Of a stretch of 64,000 nucleotides of DNA, positions 1-9,778 are shown in pieces. How positions within the stretch are numbered: the first letter of the stretch is position 1; every line of letters begins with the position of its first letter. A model generated the notes under the pieces. The model worked only from the letters and a program-made list of their open reading frames with translations, did no database searches and was not told the DNA's origin. The DNA comes from Antedon mediterranea (taxonomy: Eukaryota; Echinodermata; Crinoidea; Comatulida; Antedonidae): contig NC_092672.1 in NCBI RefSeq assembly GCF_964355755.1, positions 21,138,501-21,202,500 of the forward strand, given 5' to 3'. Position numbers and translations under genes: made by a program.

Positions 1-1814
1 TGACGAGATTGTAATAGTAACTTCAGTAACTATTACAGTACTTATTTATTATACGACACAAGACAATTGTATCTGACAGGTACGTACATTATTCTAAAAA
101 ATAAGTCTAGATAGATCCCTTGGGCGTCATAAATCACAGGCCAACAAATCAGTACTCATGACAGAAATTCGACCCAGTTTGGTTCACACAAATGTTTACA
201 GGAAGTTCAACACCACAACCGATGATTTGCCCTAAATATTTAGGTAGACTACAGTTTAATTTTTCACTGAATAGGAGCTTGAATTTCCGATTTCCATTTC
301 GCAGAATGTCTAGGTCTATTTATTTAGTTTGGTTCTTATAATATAAATACAATCAACTTTATTACTGCGGTTCCATCACCACCACCACGTGCCGCCGCCC
401 AATTCCCGTACATACATTTCCATTTCTCCCTAATTTCTTTAATCCACATAAATTAATTGTCCTTTATGGAATCCAGTATTGGTTTTGTTGTCTCTATTTC
501 TGAATACCCCAATTAGGGGGACACTTCCGTTTTTGTTTAGTGTCCCAAAAAAGTCCCCGTCCGTGGATTCTACTGTATTCGAGAACCATCTGTGAGCACC
601 CCTAGATGGTACGCGAGCGAAGCGAGCGTGCCATCTAGTTATGTGAATGAACACTAAATATGAAAATAGACTGTAAGGAGTGGTAGGCAGTTGGTGCTAC
701 AAATTGGTTTAATTTTGAGTTGATTGGTAAAGTCAGTATAGTTATCAAGATTTCTAGTCCAAGTTGAGTCCATAATTTGTCAGTTTGCACTGTAGTTCAT
801 ATTAAAGCAAGAAATACTACCCTAACTATTATCAGATTAATTTATTTACAAATCTGATTTGTAATTTACAGTGTAGTATGGAAGGCTGCAATGAGTAGGT
901 TTGAAAATAAACACTGAAATACTGGATTTGGATCAGAGTGCAAACCATTTTTGTAAATGTAAAAATTACACAATTGTGGGATGGTGTTAAGAGTATGGGA
1001 GGGGCATGTGCTTTCACCCCTAATTAGGAATGTCAGAGCCTAAAATCTGGGCAATCCCTAGGCTTGATTGTTTTTTTATCCAGTCACCATGCATCACAGA
1101 TTTACAAAGCCAATTAAATTGGACAGAAAAGTATGAGTCAAATGTAAAATTGTCATATTAAACATTTTTTTGAACGGCAACAGATTCTATGTAAAAGATG
1201 CCGAGATTGAATTCATTTTCTTAATTTTGTTTTTCTCTTTTGTTGGGGCAGTCCCCCTTTTATTGCACATATTATGATAAACAATATGATAAAAGTTATA
1301 TCTATCTATCAATGGATATTTATGTTATACATTTTTTACTGCACTTTTAAATTTTGGCCTATAGGCCTATAACACACACACATTCCTATTAGGGAGTGCA
1401 TTAATTGTCTCTTTTATCATAATTAACCTTAAAATGCACATTTAATCTTTTTAAAGTTATATATATGCATTATTTTTACAAAACGTCAACAATTGCAGAT
1501 CTAGTGTCTTTAACCAATATTAAAACCGATGTTGTAATTTCATGAATTAAGTCATAGATTGTATACCTTCCAAAACTCCTAAGCGTCAGAATCATTTTTT
1601 GTTAGGTCGTTTTCTGACTTAGTGTATTTATTATTATTATCAAGCAAAGTAAGAATGCAGTGGCGCACTCTCCGCATCTCATTCGTAACGATTCGTACAG
1701 AGGACACCGTCATACAACCGCGGCCCCTAGGCCTACCTATTGTTTAGCTGACAGTCAGTAAGCATAAATAAAAGTGTATATACGTCAAAAATGGAACGCT
1801 GTGGTTAACTACAG
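1..1814. other. Non-coding, no gene recognised
   Basis: AT-rich sequence with no coding signal that I can support. The short open frames here do not resemble any family. A compact hairpin at 602-638 is listed separately. The stretch near 1500-1575 resembles 3800-3885 (both end in the same phrase about a run 'gattgtataccttccaa'), so part of it is a dispersed repeat. Confidence 0.5.
602..638. repeat. Short perfect hairpin
   Basis: The arms 602-614 and 626-638 pair over 13 bp with one T.G wobble, around a loop of 11 bases. It is much richer in G+C than its surroundings. It could be the terminus of a small DNA transposon or a foldback remnant; nothing nearby decides this. Confidence 0.55.
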
Positions 1815-2200
1815 ATCATCATCATAGAGGATATGTTAATAATAATATAGTACACTAACTGTGTGCTGTAGTATACATTATAGCAACCTACAGTATGTGT
1901 GGCTAGTATATGTATCATCATCATAGGATATGTTAATAATAATATAGTACACTAACTGTGTACTATAGTATACATTATAGCAACCTACAGTATGTGTGGC
2001 TAGTATATGTATCATCATCATAGAGGATGTTAATAATAATATAGTACACTAACTGTGTGCTGTAGTGTACATTATAGCAACCTACAGTATGTGTGGCTAG
2101 TATATGTATCATCATCATAGAGGATGTGTTAATAATAATATCGTACACTAACTGTGGTAACTGTGTACTGTAGTATACATTATAGCAACCTATTTTTTTT
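1815..2200. repeat. Minisatellite, about 97-100 bp x 4
   Basis: Four head-to-tail copies start with ATCATCATCATAG and contain TTAATAATAATAT, a GTACACTAACTGTG block and, in the first three, CTACAGTATGTGTGGC. Copies differ by small indels (loss of AG in copy 2, a duplicated GGTAACTGTG in copy 4). The last copy is truncated at about 2190. No coding content. Confidence 0.9.
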
Positions 2201-2469
2201 CAAGGCCATCCACCCAACTGTGTCAATACCGAGGCTATTTATATATTTAATTTCTTCAACAAATTTATGTAAATAAAATTATTGAGCTATAATAAGCATT
2301 AAATTTTGCGCTTTTTTCGGGGCTTCCTCTAGATGTACGTTCGCAATAAACTTGAACGCAACGCAATAAAAACTAAATACTGAGTGAATGAAATCGGCAA
2401 CAAAATGTTATATCGCCCTGCAATTAGTCACATGTGTTTATTGGAGGGGAAAAGTATGATTGTTTTGCT

Positions 2470-2673
2470 CATTGGTAGCATGCTACTGTACATATGAGAG
2501 TGTCTTTTCCTGCAAATTAGAGGTGCCATTTATCATGATTTTTATGTGCGAGAGTACCATTTCCATTCCGTTTCTAGGGCGTCATTTAACATTTTAAGTT
2601 CGCTTCGCCATAGGTCCTGTCGATGGCCTTGGACAAGCACCTTGAAGCGCCCTGTTGTGACGCTTTTACTTTT
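2470..2673. repeat. Dispersed repeat resembling 27950-28100
   Basis: The run from about 2530 (a 'catgatttttatgtgcgagag' type phrase, then 'ggcgtcatttaac' and 'cgatggccttggac') has a diverged partner at 27950-28060 in the same orientation. It adjoins the 307-bp inverted repeat. An open frame here is not convincing as a gene. Confidence 0.4.
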
Positions 2674-2980
2674 AATTGCTTTTAATAGGCTTATGGGGAA
2701 AATGTCACCATTTAGTAGGCTAGTACCTCAACCCATCCTCAACCAAGGTTGGGCTGAGTTGATGTGAATCTTTACAGTTGCGCCCCCTTCCCCTCTTTCA
2801 CAAAATCCTGGATCCGCCCCCTGGAATGCATTAATTTATTTATTAATAGTAAAAGCCAAAGTTGTTTTTTGAAATGCTTATTGTCTGATTCAGCAGCCAG
2901 TTATCTAATGTATACGTTTTAGTTTTACTTAATTGTTTACAGGTATAATAACCATTTTGACATACTGTATATCATTTATT
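2674..2980 (+). repeat. Left arm of a 307-bp inverted repeat
   Basis: This arm is the reverse complement of 4389-4695 with only a few differences (for example one G/T in GGGCTGAGTTGATG and one in AATAGGCTTATG). It contains GGATCCGCCCCC, a phrase common at the ends of invertebrate DNA transposons. Either this is the terminal inverted repeat of a larger element or two copies of one short element in opposite orientation. Confidence 0.85.
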
Positions 2981-3103
2981 TGAATAGGTACATACAGCAC
3001 ATCTTTGTTATAGTGTGTTTGTATTAATAATTCTAATGATCATTAGCTTTGATTTTGCCTGTGAACATTCAGTTGGTTAGATTTTGTCTTGTCTCTGATC
3101 ATT

Positions 3104-3590
3104 AAGTCAAGTCAAGTCAAGTCAAGTCAAGTATCATTTATTATCATTTGTTTTAGGAAAAACATAGAAATTCTGTTTGCTCTGTTGGCGGAGCACAATA
3201 TCCAACGGACACAACACGAACTCAAAAACAAAAACATTACAAAAAAAAAGTGTCTACATCATATTTAAGGGTCTAATAGATCCTGGAAAGAAACTATTTG
3301 TAAATCGTGCCTTATTGGCCTTAATAGAACGAAATCGCCGACCGCTGCGCATCAACTGGAACATACTAGAGGCCGGATGAAAATGATCATCTTTGATAGC
3401 CACTGCCTTTTTCAGAAGACGATCCGAAAATATGTTCTCCAAAGGCAGTTGTGTAGATCCAATTATACGCGATGCGGTCTTGACTATTCTATTTAGGTCA
3501 CGCTTTTCATTTTCGGTAGCGCTACCGAACCATACCGTTAAAGAATACGTTATTACACTCTCTATAACTGACCTATAGAAGGACGACATT
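3104..3590 (-). mobile_element. 5'-truncated LINE with CTTGA-repeat tail
   Basis: On the minus strand, 3589-3254 encodes the C-terminal end of a non-LTR reverse transcriptase protein of the L2/Rex1/CR1 group: FYRSVIESVITY near the start, then TVWFG, a run resembling RIVKTASRIIG, HPASSMFQLM, GRRFRSI and NSFFPGSIRPLN before the stop. A 3' UTR of about 120 bases follows and ends in five CTTGA units (3105-3131), the short tandem tail typical of this group. The 5' side is cut off at about 3590, so only the last part of the protein remains. It is a dead-on-arrival copy lying in the loop of the 307-bp inverted repeat. Confidence 0.85.
3254..3589 (-). pseudogene. LINE reverse transcriptase, C-terminal fragment
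   Basis: About 110 codons open on the minus strand. The segment lies downstream of the catalytic reverse-transcriptase core and corresponds to the conserved tail region of L2/Rex1-type ORF2 proteins (FYRS-IES--TY----WFG, then R--RIIG, HP----F-LM-SGRR-RSI, NSFFP). No YxDD motif or endonuclease remains, so it cannot act alone. The start codon is only the first Met in a truncated frame. The reading frame is intact up to its natural stop, suggesting a moderately young copy. Confidence 0.85.
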
Positions 3591-4146
3591 AACTACTAAT
3601 GCCTTGATTAATAATGGATTTATTCAATACCTAATTACATAGAGTTAGAAAATTACTGTTATCTTTTTTTTTATTTTATAATTGCATTATATTTGGTTTT
3701 ATAGTGCAACCTCTTTCAAGAGCGGTTATTAACTAACTAACCCTTGATCCCCACAGTGCCTCTCTGATAAAATATAATCTCAAACCAATCTATTGAAAAT
3801 GTAAAAACAAATCTGATAAACTCAACTAATGTTAAACTGATGATGCAATTTCTTGACTTAAGTTGTAGATTGTATACCTTCCAAGCCATGTATGATTGAC
3901 ATGATTTTAATCAAACATCTTTATTTTATTAATACTTTGTATGAACCTCATCTTATTCAATGTTCAAGTATTTTTAATAATTCCAAGTAAAAATACATTG
4001 TATTTTCACAAGACCTTAATCAGTCATTATTAGGGTTTACCTGAGGTACCTTGATACACCTTTATTGCTTTACCTAAAATGGTAATTTATGTTGGTTTGT
4101 AGTTCTAATCAACTATATGATAAAACAAAGACAACACTATGGTGTA
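3591..4146. other. Inverted-repeat loop, no gene
   Basis: AT-rich sequence between the LINE fragment and the SINE. The part at 3800-3885 resembles 1490-1575. No other feature seen. Confidence 0.4.
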
Positions 4147-4380
4147 AATTTTTTTTTTTTTTTTTTTATTCATACTCATCCAACAGCGAGTAACTCGCCA
4201 ATTACAGGATGGATAAACTATTTAATAATTTATCGTGCTTATAAACTAAGTCTCATTTGAGGCTTAGGGAGTGGAGTTGAAAGAGTCATGAGTTACAACC
4301 CTGCCCTAGGTCAGGATTGAACCCGGGACCTTGGGATTGGAAGGCAAGCACGTTAACCACCAAGCTACAGCTCCACTCCA
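4147..4380 (-). mobile_element. tRNA-derived SINE with LINE-type 3' tail
   Basis: Read on the minus strand from 4380 down, the head carries a pol III A box (TAGCTTGGTGG, 4357-4367) and a B box (GGTTCAATCC, 4314-4323) about 34 bases apart, in a tRNA-like context. A body of about 110 bases follows and then a 3' end with the hairpin GCGAGTTACTCGC (4186-4198) and a poly(A) tail (poly(T) on plus, 4149-4167). The last 57 bases before the tail match the 3' end of the LINE at 5244-5845 (about 85 per cent by eye). The internal promoter would drive pol III transcription, and the shared tail suggests mobilisation by that LINE family. Confidence 0.85.
4314..4367 (-). promoter_or_regulatory. SINE internal pol III promoter (A and B boxes)
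   Basis: A box at 4357-4367 and B box at 4314-4323 on the minus strand. The B box fits the GWTCRANNC core; the A box differs from TRGYNNANNGG at one position. Spacing is typical of tRNA genes, but the flanks do not close into a tRNA acceptor stem, so this is a SINE head and not a tRNA gene. Confidence 0.75.
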
Positions 4381-4388
4381 TGAATTGC

Positions 4389-4695
4389 AATAAATGATAT
4401 ACAGTATGTCAAAATGGTTATTATACCTGTAAACAATTAAGTAAAACTAAAACGTATACATTAGATAACTGGCTGCTGAATCAGACAATAAGCATTTCAA
4501 AAAACAACTTTGGCTTTTACTATTAATAAATAAATTAATGCATTCCAGGGGGCGGATCCAGGATTTTGTGAAAGAGGGGAAGGGGGCGCAACTGTAAAGA
4601 TTCACATAAACTCAGCCCAACCTTGGTTGAGGATGGGTTGAGGTACTAGCCTACTAAATGGTGACATTTTCCCCATAGGCCTATTAAAATCAATT
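4389..4695 (-). repeat. Right arm of the 307-bp inverted repeat
   Basis: Reverse complement of 2674-2980, same length, few mismatches. The match stops sharply on both sides. The 1.4 kb between the arms contains the LINE fragment and the SINE. Confidence 0.85.
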
Positions 4696-4974
4696 AGCAA
4701 TTTTACAGAATATATTGAATTGCCCTGGTTATCAGATAAAAGTGTTGGTCTTTTGTACAACAATTTGCATTCAACTATTGATAGAGAAGCATTATATATT
4801 TTAGATTTTTTTATTTCAGCATTACTCCGTAGACCTACTTGAATCTAGAATTAATATATTATTAATTGATAGAGGAGGCATTGGTTGAGGAAAGTGTTGA
4901 TAGATGAGACATTTATTTACTCAACATCATGTTCAGTACTTTTAGTCCTAGTACTGTATTTATATTGATTATTG
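4696..4974. other. Non-coding spacer
   Basis: AT-rich sequence between the inverted-repeat arm and the 81-bp minisatellite. Nothing recognised. Confidence 0.4.
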
Positions 4975-5227
4975 TCAAAATTAGAGGAAGGGATAGTATA
5001 TAGGTTGAGTTTAAAGCCACATCTACAGATGATCCTCTAATGGTGTGATGAGCTGTCAAATTAGAGGAAGGGATAGTATTTAGGTTGAGTTTAAAGCCAC
5101 AATCTGCAGATGATCCTCTAATGATGTGATGAGCTGTCAAATTAGAGGAAGGGATAGTATTTAGGTCGAGTTTAAAGCCACAATCTGCAGATGATCCCAA
5201 TTATTGCTTCATTCTGTGATGAGTTGT
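4975..5227. repeat. Minisatellite, about 81 bp x 3
   Basis: Three direct copies begin with TCAAATTAGAGGAAGGGATAG and contain GAGTTTAAAGCCACA and GCAGATGATCC. Copy 3 diverges after the GATGATCC phrase. A minus-strand open frame through the array is simply the repeat translated three times; I do not regard it as a gene. Confidence 0.9.
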
Positions 5228-5243
5228 CACACAAGTTTCTTTT

Positions 5244-5845
5244 TATTTTTTTATTTTTATTTTATTCAAACTCATTCAACAGCGGGAAACCCGCCCCTTA
5301 CAGAATGGAATAAACTATACCATATAAAAATATATAAAAATCTTAAAATCTAACAATACAAATTTATACAATTTTACTAATTTTATTACAAAAACAATAA
5401 TAACGGTCAAAAAAGAGATCAATAGAATTATCTTTAACAACACAATTATTAAAAAGAAGACAAATACGTGAAATAAATCCATTCTTGGTAACATTAACAC
5501 GACAATACGGCACATAAAGAAGATTACATTTGGAATTACGAGTACGACAACCAACAGCTTTAACATGAAAGGAAAACAAGGAGATAAAATTACAATTGAA
5601 ACGGGAATTCATACATTTATACAAAAACTGAAGATCGAACATAGAACGACGAGAGACAAGCGAAGGAAGAGAGACAGACAAAGGAGGACAGTGACAAGTA
5701 GAATACACAAAACGAACAAAACGATCTTGGACTCTTTGAAGACGGGTACTATGAACAGACGAAAACGAATTAGACACAACACTACAGTATTCAAGATGGG
5801 GACGGACAAGAGAAACATATAAATTTATTAAAGTATTAGAATTTT
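5244..5845 (-). mobile_element. 5'-truncated LINE sharing its 3' end with the SINE
   Basis: The minus strand from about 5845 to 5364 encodes the C-terminal part of a non-LTR reverse transcriptase protein. Upstream of the first possible start the frame already reads VRPHLEYCS, followed by RLQRVQDRFVRFV, RRSMFDLQFLYK and a cysteine-rich tail, the usual order in Jockey/L2/CR1-group proteins. The 3' UTR (5363-5262) ends in the hairpin GCGGGTTTCCCGC (5282-5294) and an A-rich AAATAAAAATA tail. It is truncated at about 5845, so endonuclease and catalytic core are missing. Confidence 0.85.
5364..5777 (-). pseudogene. LINE reverse transcriptase, C-terminal fragment
   Basis: About 137 codons, open to a natural stop; the frame continues upstream to about 5840 without a stop, so the apparent start is arbitrary. 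The segment RLQRVQDRFVRFV plus SRRSMFDLQFLYKC is diagnostic of the region after the reverse-transcriptase domain in non-LTR retrotransposons. No catalytic residues are present. Family assignment to the L2/CR1/Jockey assemblage rests on these motifs only. Confidence 0.85.
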
Positions 5846-5846
5846 T

Positions 5847-5897
5847 AAAACACCAGAAGAATTTTTAAAACACTAGAAAAAATTCTTCTGGTGTTTT
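5847..5897. repeat. Perfect 20-bp hairpin
   Basis: 5847-5866 and 5878-5897 are exact reverse complements (the arm reads AAAACACCAGAAGAATTTTT) around an 11-base spacer. It directly abuts the truncated 5' side of the LINE. It may be an insertion-associated inversion or a small palindromic element. Confidence 0.75.
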
Positions 5898-6097
5898 TTT
5901 ATGTTTTTATCATTAAGTATCTACCACTAGTATTCAAATAACTCATAATATTATCATCATGTTTTTATGTCTGTGAAAAGAAGCTGTGTATGTATTAATG
6001 CAGTTTACTTTAATATAAAAATATTTTTATTTGAATTGAAAAATTGTTTTTTTTTTTATAATATAACATTATACATTGTTTTTGCGTTTTCTTTCAG

Positions 6098-6160
6098 TTT
6101 AGCAATACAATGGCTCTCCATGGATGGCTGGTTAATCTTTGTGCAAAAAATGGTCTTGAG
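6098..6160 (+). CDS. Ankyrin-repeat gene, first coding exon
   Basis: A pyrimidine-rich acceptor (CTTTCAG, ending 6097) precedes an ATG at 6110 and the donor GTAGGC follows at 6161. The coding part is 51 bases, 17 codons, reading MALHGWLVNLCAKNGLE, and ends in phase 0. The acceptor implies at least one upstream 5'-UTR exon that I cannot place. The sequence looks like the N-terminal half of a capping ankyrin repeat (NLCAKNGLE resembles the helix-turn of the motif). Its join to the exon at 6809 keeps the frame. The start is the first ATG after the acceptor. Confidence 0.65.
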
Positions 6161-6808
6161 GTAGGCAAGTTTATACTGTTTTAGGATAATAGCATTTAAC
6201 CAGCAACAATTATAGCAATGCTATCACATTAACAACTTAATAAATTGTTCTATTAGCTTATGATATGGAAACAAGAGAACTAAAACAAGTACTGTAACTA
6301 AATAAATTAAATAGTGACAACAAATTACAGTATTACAATGGATCAAATAATCACTGTAGTGCTTCTATGCTGTTGGCTCATTTGATGTGATTGTTTTGAT
6401 TTATTTGACCAGCATGATATATCAACACATTAACATACAATACAACATAGAGATGAAAAATGCTGGGCAGGGGCAGCTTAAGCAAAATACATTGCTGTAA
6501 ATCAAATGAACCAGCTATCCCTCATACAAAAATAAATATTAAACAAATAATTAAATACAAATTTCATTAAAAAATTTTTATAAAAATATGTTTACAAAAT
6601 TAATGTAAATACAAAATTTAAGACAAGAAGAAAAAAAAACTTACAGTATTTATTTGGGCAATCTAATATATTATGATAATATTATAATATAATGGCTGTA
6701 ATTTAATACAACATGGAATGTATTTTGTTGTCTATGTTTACTATAGTATATGTATTTTTAAGAAAAATGTAACTGAATGCATATTGATCTATATGTTTTA
6801 TTTCATAG
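6161..6808 (+). other. Intron 1 of the ankyrin gene
   Basis: 648 bp, GTAGGC to TTTCATAG. AT-rich; nothing else recognised. Confidence 0.55.
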
Positions 6809-6883
6809 ATTGCAGGGGAAAAAACTGCTGAAGAAATTTGCCATTTCATTATTAGCAACAATGCTGTCAACATCCAAGACCAG
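6809..6883 (+). CDS. Ankyrin-repeat gene, exon 2
   Basis: 75 bases between acceptor TTTCATAG and donor GTATAC, 25 codons in phase 0. It reads IAGEKTAEEICHFIISNNAV followed by NIQDQ, matching the second helix and the loop of an ankyrin repeat (EEICHFII, then the position of GADVN--D). Together with exon 1 it makes about 42 residues, a slightly long first repeat. The phase-0 borders match the 99-bp repeat exons downstream. Confidence 0.7.
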
Positions 6884-9679
6884 GTATACATCAATTTGTT
6901 TTCCTTTGTAATGAATTTGATATACAACGTTAAATTACTTGACACTAATTAAAGTACATCAATACTAATTTGTTTTTAAGATCTTTTATAATTGTTCTCT
7001 GGTTGCATATTTGCAGTTAACATACACACTGATTGTTAAAAGCATCATATTTATGTTTTATCTTAGCTGTATGTTAGATGGTTTGTATATTGTGTGTTTA
7101 TATCTTATCTTAGCTGTATATTAGATGGTTTGTCAATTGTGTGTTTATATCTTATCTTAGCTGTATGTTAGATGGTTTGTCAATATAATTGAGTACTCTT
7201 TCTTTCAATACAATTTGCTTAGACAATTTGATTGGCTAATACCGGATTTGAATAATGGCTTGGTAACCCAATCCCCTGTAATTGTAATTAATTTCAGAAT
7301 CTGAACAATGATATAATTATTAATAATATAATAATAATTTGATAACTAAACAAACTTTTATTAACATCATACTAGAGTAGTAGAAATATATACATTTCTT
7401 TTATTAAACTTTATCACTGAAAGAAAAATAGAAGGCACAAGGCAGCAAAGGGTGAACAGGTGGCAAGCACCTCCATTCATGTTTAACAACTTGAACAGAT
7501 AACAAAACATAAAAACACAAACATTTAAGATATAAAAATAGCTGAAATTATACTATTTTCAATTTCATATATAAAGCGCAACATTTAAGACCTGACCACA
7601 ACAAGCATAATGGAGGTACACACCTAATTGGTGACAGTGGCTTAGTCTGCTTTTGTGCTTTCCTGGCAGCTAGTGACTATGATTTTATATTTTCTTTTGC
7701 GTTTTGTTTGTTAAATTTGTTGATTTTTATTATATTTTGTAAAGTGTATTTTTTGCTTAAATAAATAACAATAAATAATATAATACCTGCAATAGAAAAA
7801 GGTAATACCCATGTGCATGTATTGTCAGGGTCAAAGTTATTTAACAAATTTCTTTTTACATATTATTATTATTTTAATGAATTGTGGAATATTATTCGAT
7901 CTGATACAAAATGGTAGCTGACGCCAAATGGGAATAATCCTTTGGAAAAAATTATTAATTTAGGGGTTTTAGCTTTACACTTCAGACTTCTTATATAATG
8001 TTACCATTAAAGTTATTGTAAATATATGCTTCTTTTATTTCTTGATAAATATAAATATTTATAAATAAATGTTGAATGAAACTTATAAAGAGACATAAGA
8101 ACAAACCGATGCAGTTCTGGTAACCCTGTAGCCTTCAGTTAAAAGTTAAATTATACAAATTTATCAAGATGAATATCATAGATGGCCATAATTACACATG
8201 CTCTGCTTTGCATAATTTTCCCCTCTAAATCAGCCAATGATTGCAACATAAAAATAGGTATGATGGTGATGTGAAATAGTACGAAACGCTCTATTATTCA
8301 GCTCTATACTAAATTGATTTTAAATATAATATATAAAAAAGTCCTACATTATATTATAATATCATTCATGCTTATATTAACAAATAATGCCTATTTTTCT
8401 CTCTTTGGAAAATAGATTACTTTTTTAAGGCACATACTGTAATATAACTCATCAGCTTTTGTATTTTTGTTATATGAAAGAACGGATTTCACAGCAGTTT
8501 GTCCACTTTATAAAATGTACCATAACCTTAACACATTGACAAGACTTAACCACTTTTTAATAATAAAACAGCCTAAAACATGGTAGAACACTAGAGAAGC
8601 CTTTTGCCATCCCCATCCACCACCAGTTCCTGATGCCGTGCCGATTGTTCAAACTTTGTCACAAACCCCTTTTCCCCTCCCTATTTTTGAATATAGTGAC
8701 TGTTTTATTACTACAGTATTACTATTTTATTATTATCAAATCACAAATACAAGATCAAAATAAAAGTACAATATAACATATTTACATGATAAAAATATTA
8801 ACAAATTAAACTTAATTATTATGTTATGTTCAGGCCTAATTTATCTAATTTGTTTTGGTACTTAGTATAACATAGTATAATAGCAATAATTCTTGTTATT
8901 CTTTCAATGATTATGATAACATACTGTCTGTTAGATCCTAAATGTATATCAAAGCAAAGCTGAAAATTAGTATTAGGCCTATACCGTATCGTTTTTGTTA
9001 TAAAAAGACATTAAATTTTAATTGCTTAATTTTATTAGATATGTTTTTGACACAGCAAAATAATATGATTGTTAAAAGGTGATGTTATACAGTAATTACA
9101 CTGTCATTGTCAACAATTGTGTATAAAATAGAAACGCCTTCCACAAAACACACTAATAAACATTAGGCCTAAATGATTATCAACAAGTACGGCTATTACA
9201 AGTTGGAGTGGTGCAATTGAATAGTGAAAACCTGTCTTATTAACAGCTACAACACAATTTGAAATTTAAAATAAATATTCTAGTTTTATAACTGCACTGT
9301 AAAATAATCCTATAAATAAAATTGTTTAAAACATGTAGGATACCTTTTCTTTACACAATAGTTTGCATTCAATCCAACAATTTCAAAATAAAATTGATTA
9401 TAGATGATATAGTAATAGTATAATCTGTTTTATATTTCAGAATTCAAGTATACCTTGATCATGAGCATAAGAATAGTTTACACAAACAATACATTTTACA
9501 ATGCTTTGTAGAAATAATCATTTAAAATTGATTGTGGTTATTAAAAAAATATTAACTTTTATTAAATTAAGGATATCATTTATAAGATTATTAATATTAG
9601 TCATTTTTTGTGTGTTAGATATAAGGGAATATGATGTACATGTTTTGTAACCTTATTTATTATTTAATATTTTCAATAG
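6884..9679 (+). other. Intron 2 of the ankyrin gene
   Basis: 2.8 kb of AT-rich sequence. It holds a three-copy tandem repeat at 7056-7185. No other gene or element recognised. Confidence 0.5.
7056..7185. repeat. Tandem repeat, about 47 bp x 3
   Basis: Copies share TATCTTATCTTAGCTGTAT and TTAGATGGTTTGT, with one or two substitutions between copies. Intronic. Confidence 0.85.
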
Positions 9680-9778
9680 GATGGCGATACAGCATTAATG
9701 TGTGCTGCTTATGCAGGTAATACAACCATCTGCCAACTGGTCTTAGGTGGTGGAGCTGATGTCAATATGCAGAATAAT
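9680..9778 (+). CDS. Ankyrin-repeat gene, exon 3 (one full repeat)
   Basis: Exactly 99 bases between acceptor TTTCAATAG and donor GTAAGT, 33 codons in phase 0, reading one complete ankyrin repeat: DGDTALMCAAYAGN, then TTICQLVLGGGADVN and MQNN. The consensus G-TAL--AA--G (helix 1), the second helix and the GADVN loop are all present. One repeat per exon, bounded in phase 0, is an arrangement seen in large ankyrin proteins. Ankyrin repeats bind other proteins; the partner cannot be inferred. The exon is close in nucleotide sequence to the decayed exon at 13198, including the start of the following intron (GTAAGTCATAC), which argues for tandem exon duplication. Confidence 0.85.

Noticed and set aside
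439-654. 71-codon minus-strand frame near the window start
   Set aside because: No recognisable domain or splice context, and it includes the hairpin at 602-638.
1815-2200. Regularly spaced repeats as a CRISPR-like array
   Set aside because: Whole 97-100 bp units are repeated with no unique spacers; it is a minisatellite in animal DNA. The same holds for 4975-5227, 15779-16300 and 53745-54145.
3105-3131. TCAAG repeat as an independent microsatellite
   Set aside because: Its position directly after the LINE 3' UTR marks it as the element's tandem tail.
4314-4380. Possible tRNA gene on the minus strand
   Set aside because: A and B boxes are present, but no acceptor stem closes and the sequence continues into a SINE body with a poly(A) tail.
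4913-5200. Minus-strand open frame with internal repeats as a repeat protein
   Set aside because: It is only the 81-bp minisatellite read in a frame divisible by three; no start context or neighbouring exon supports it.
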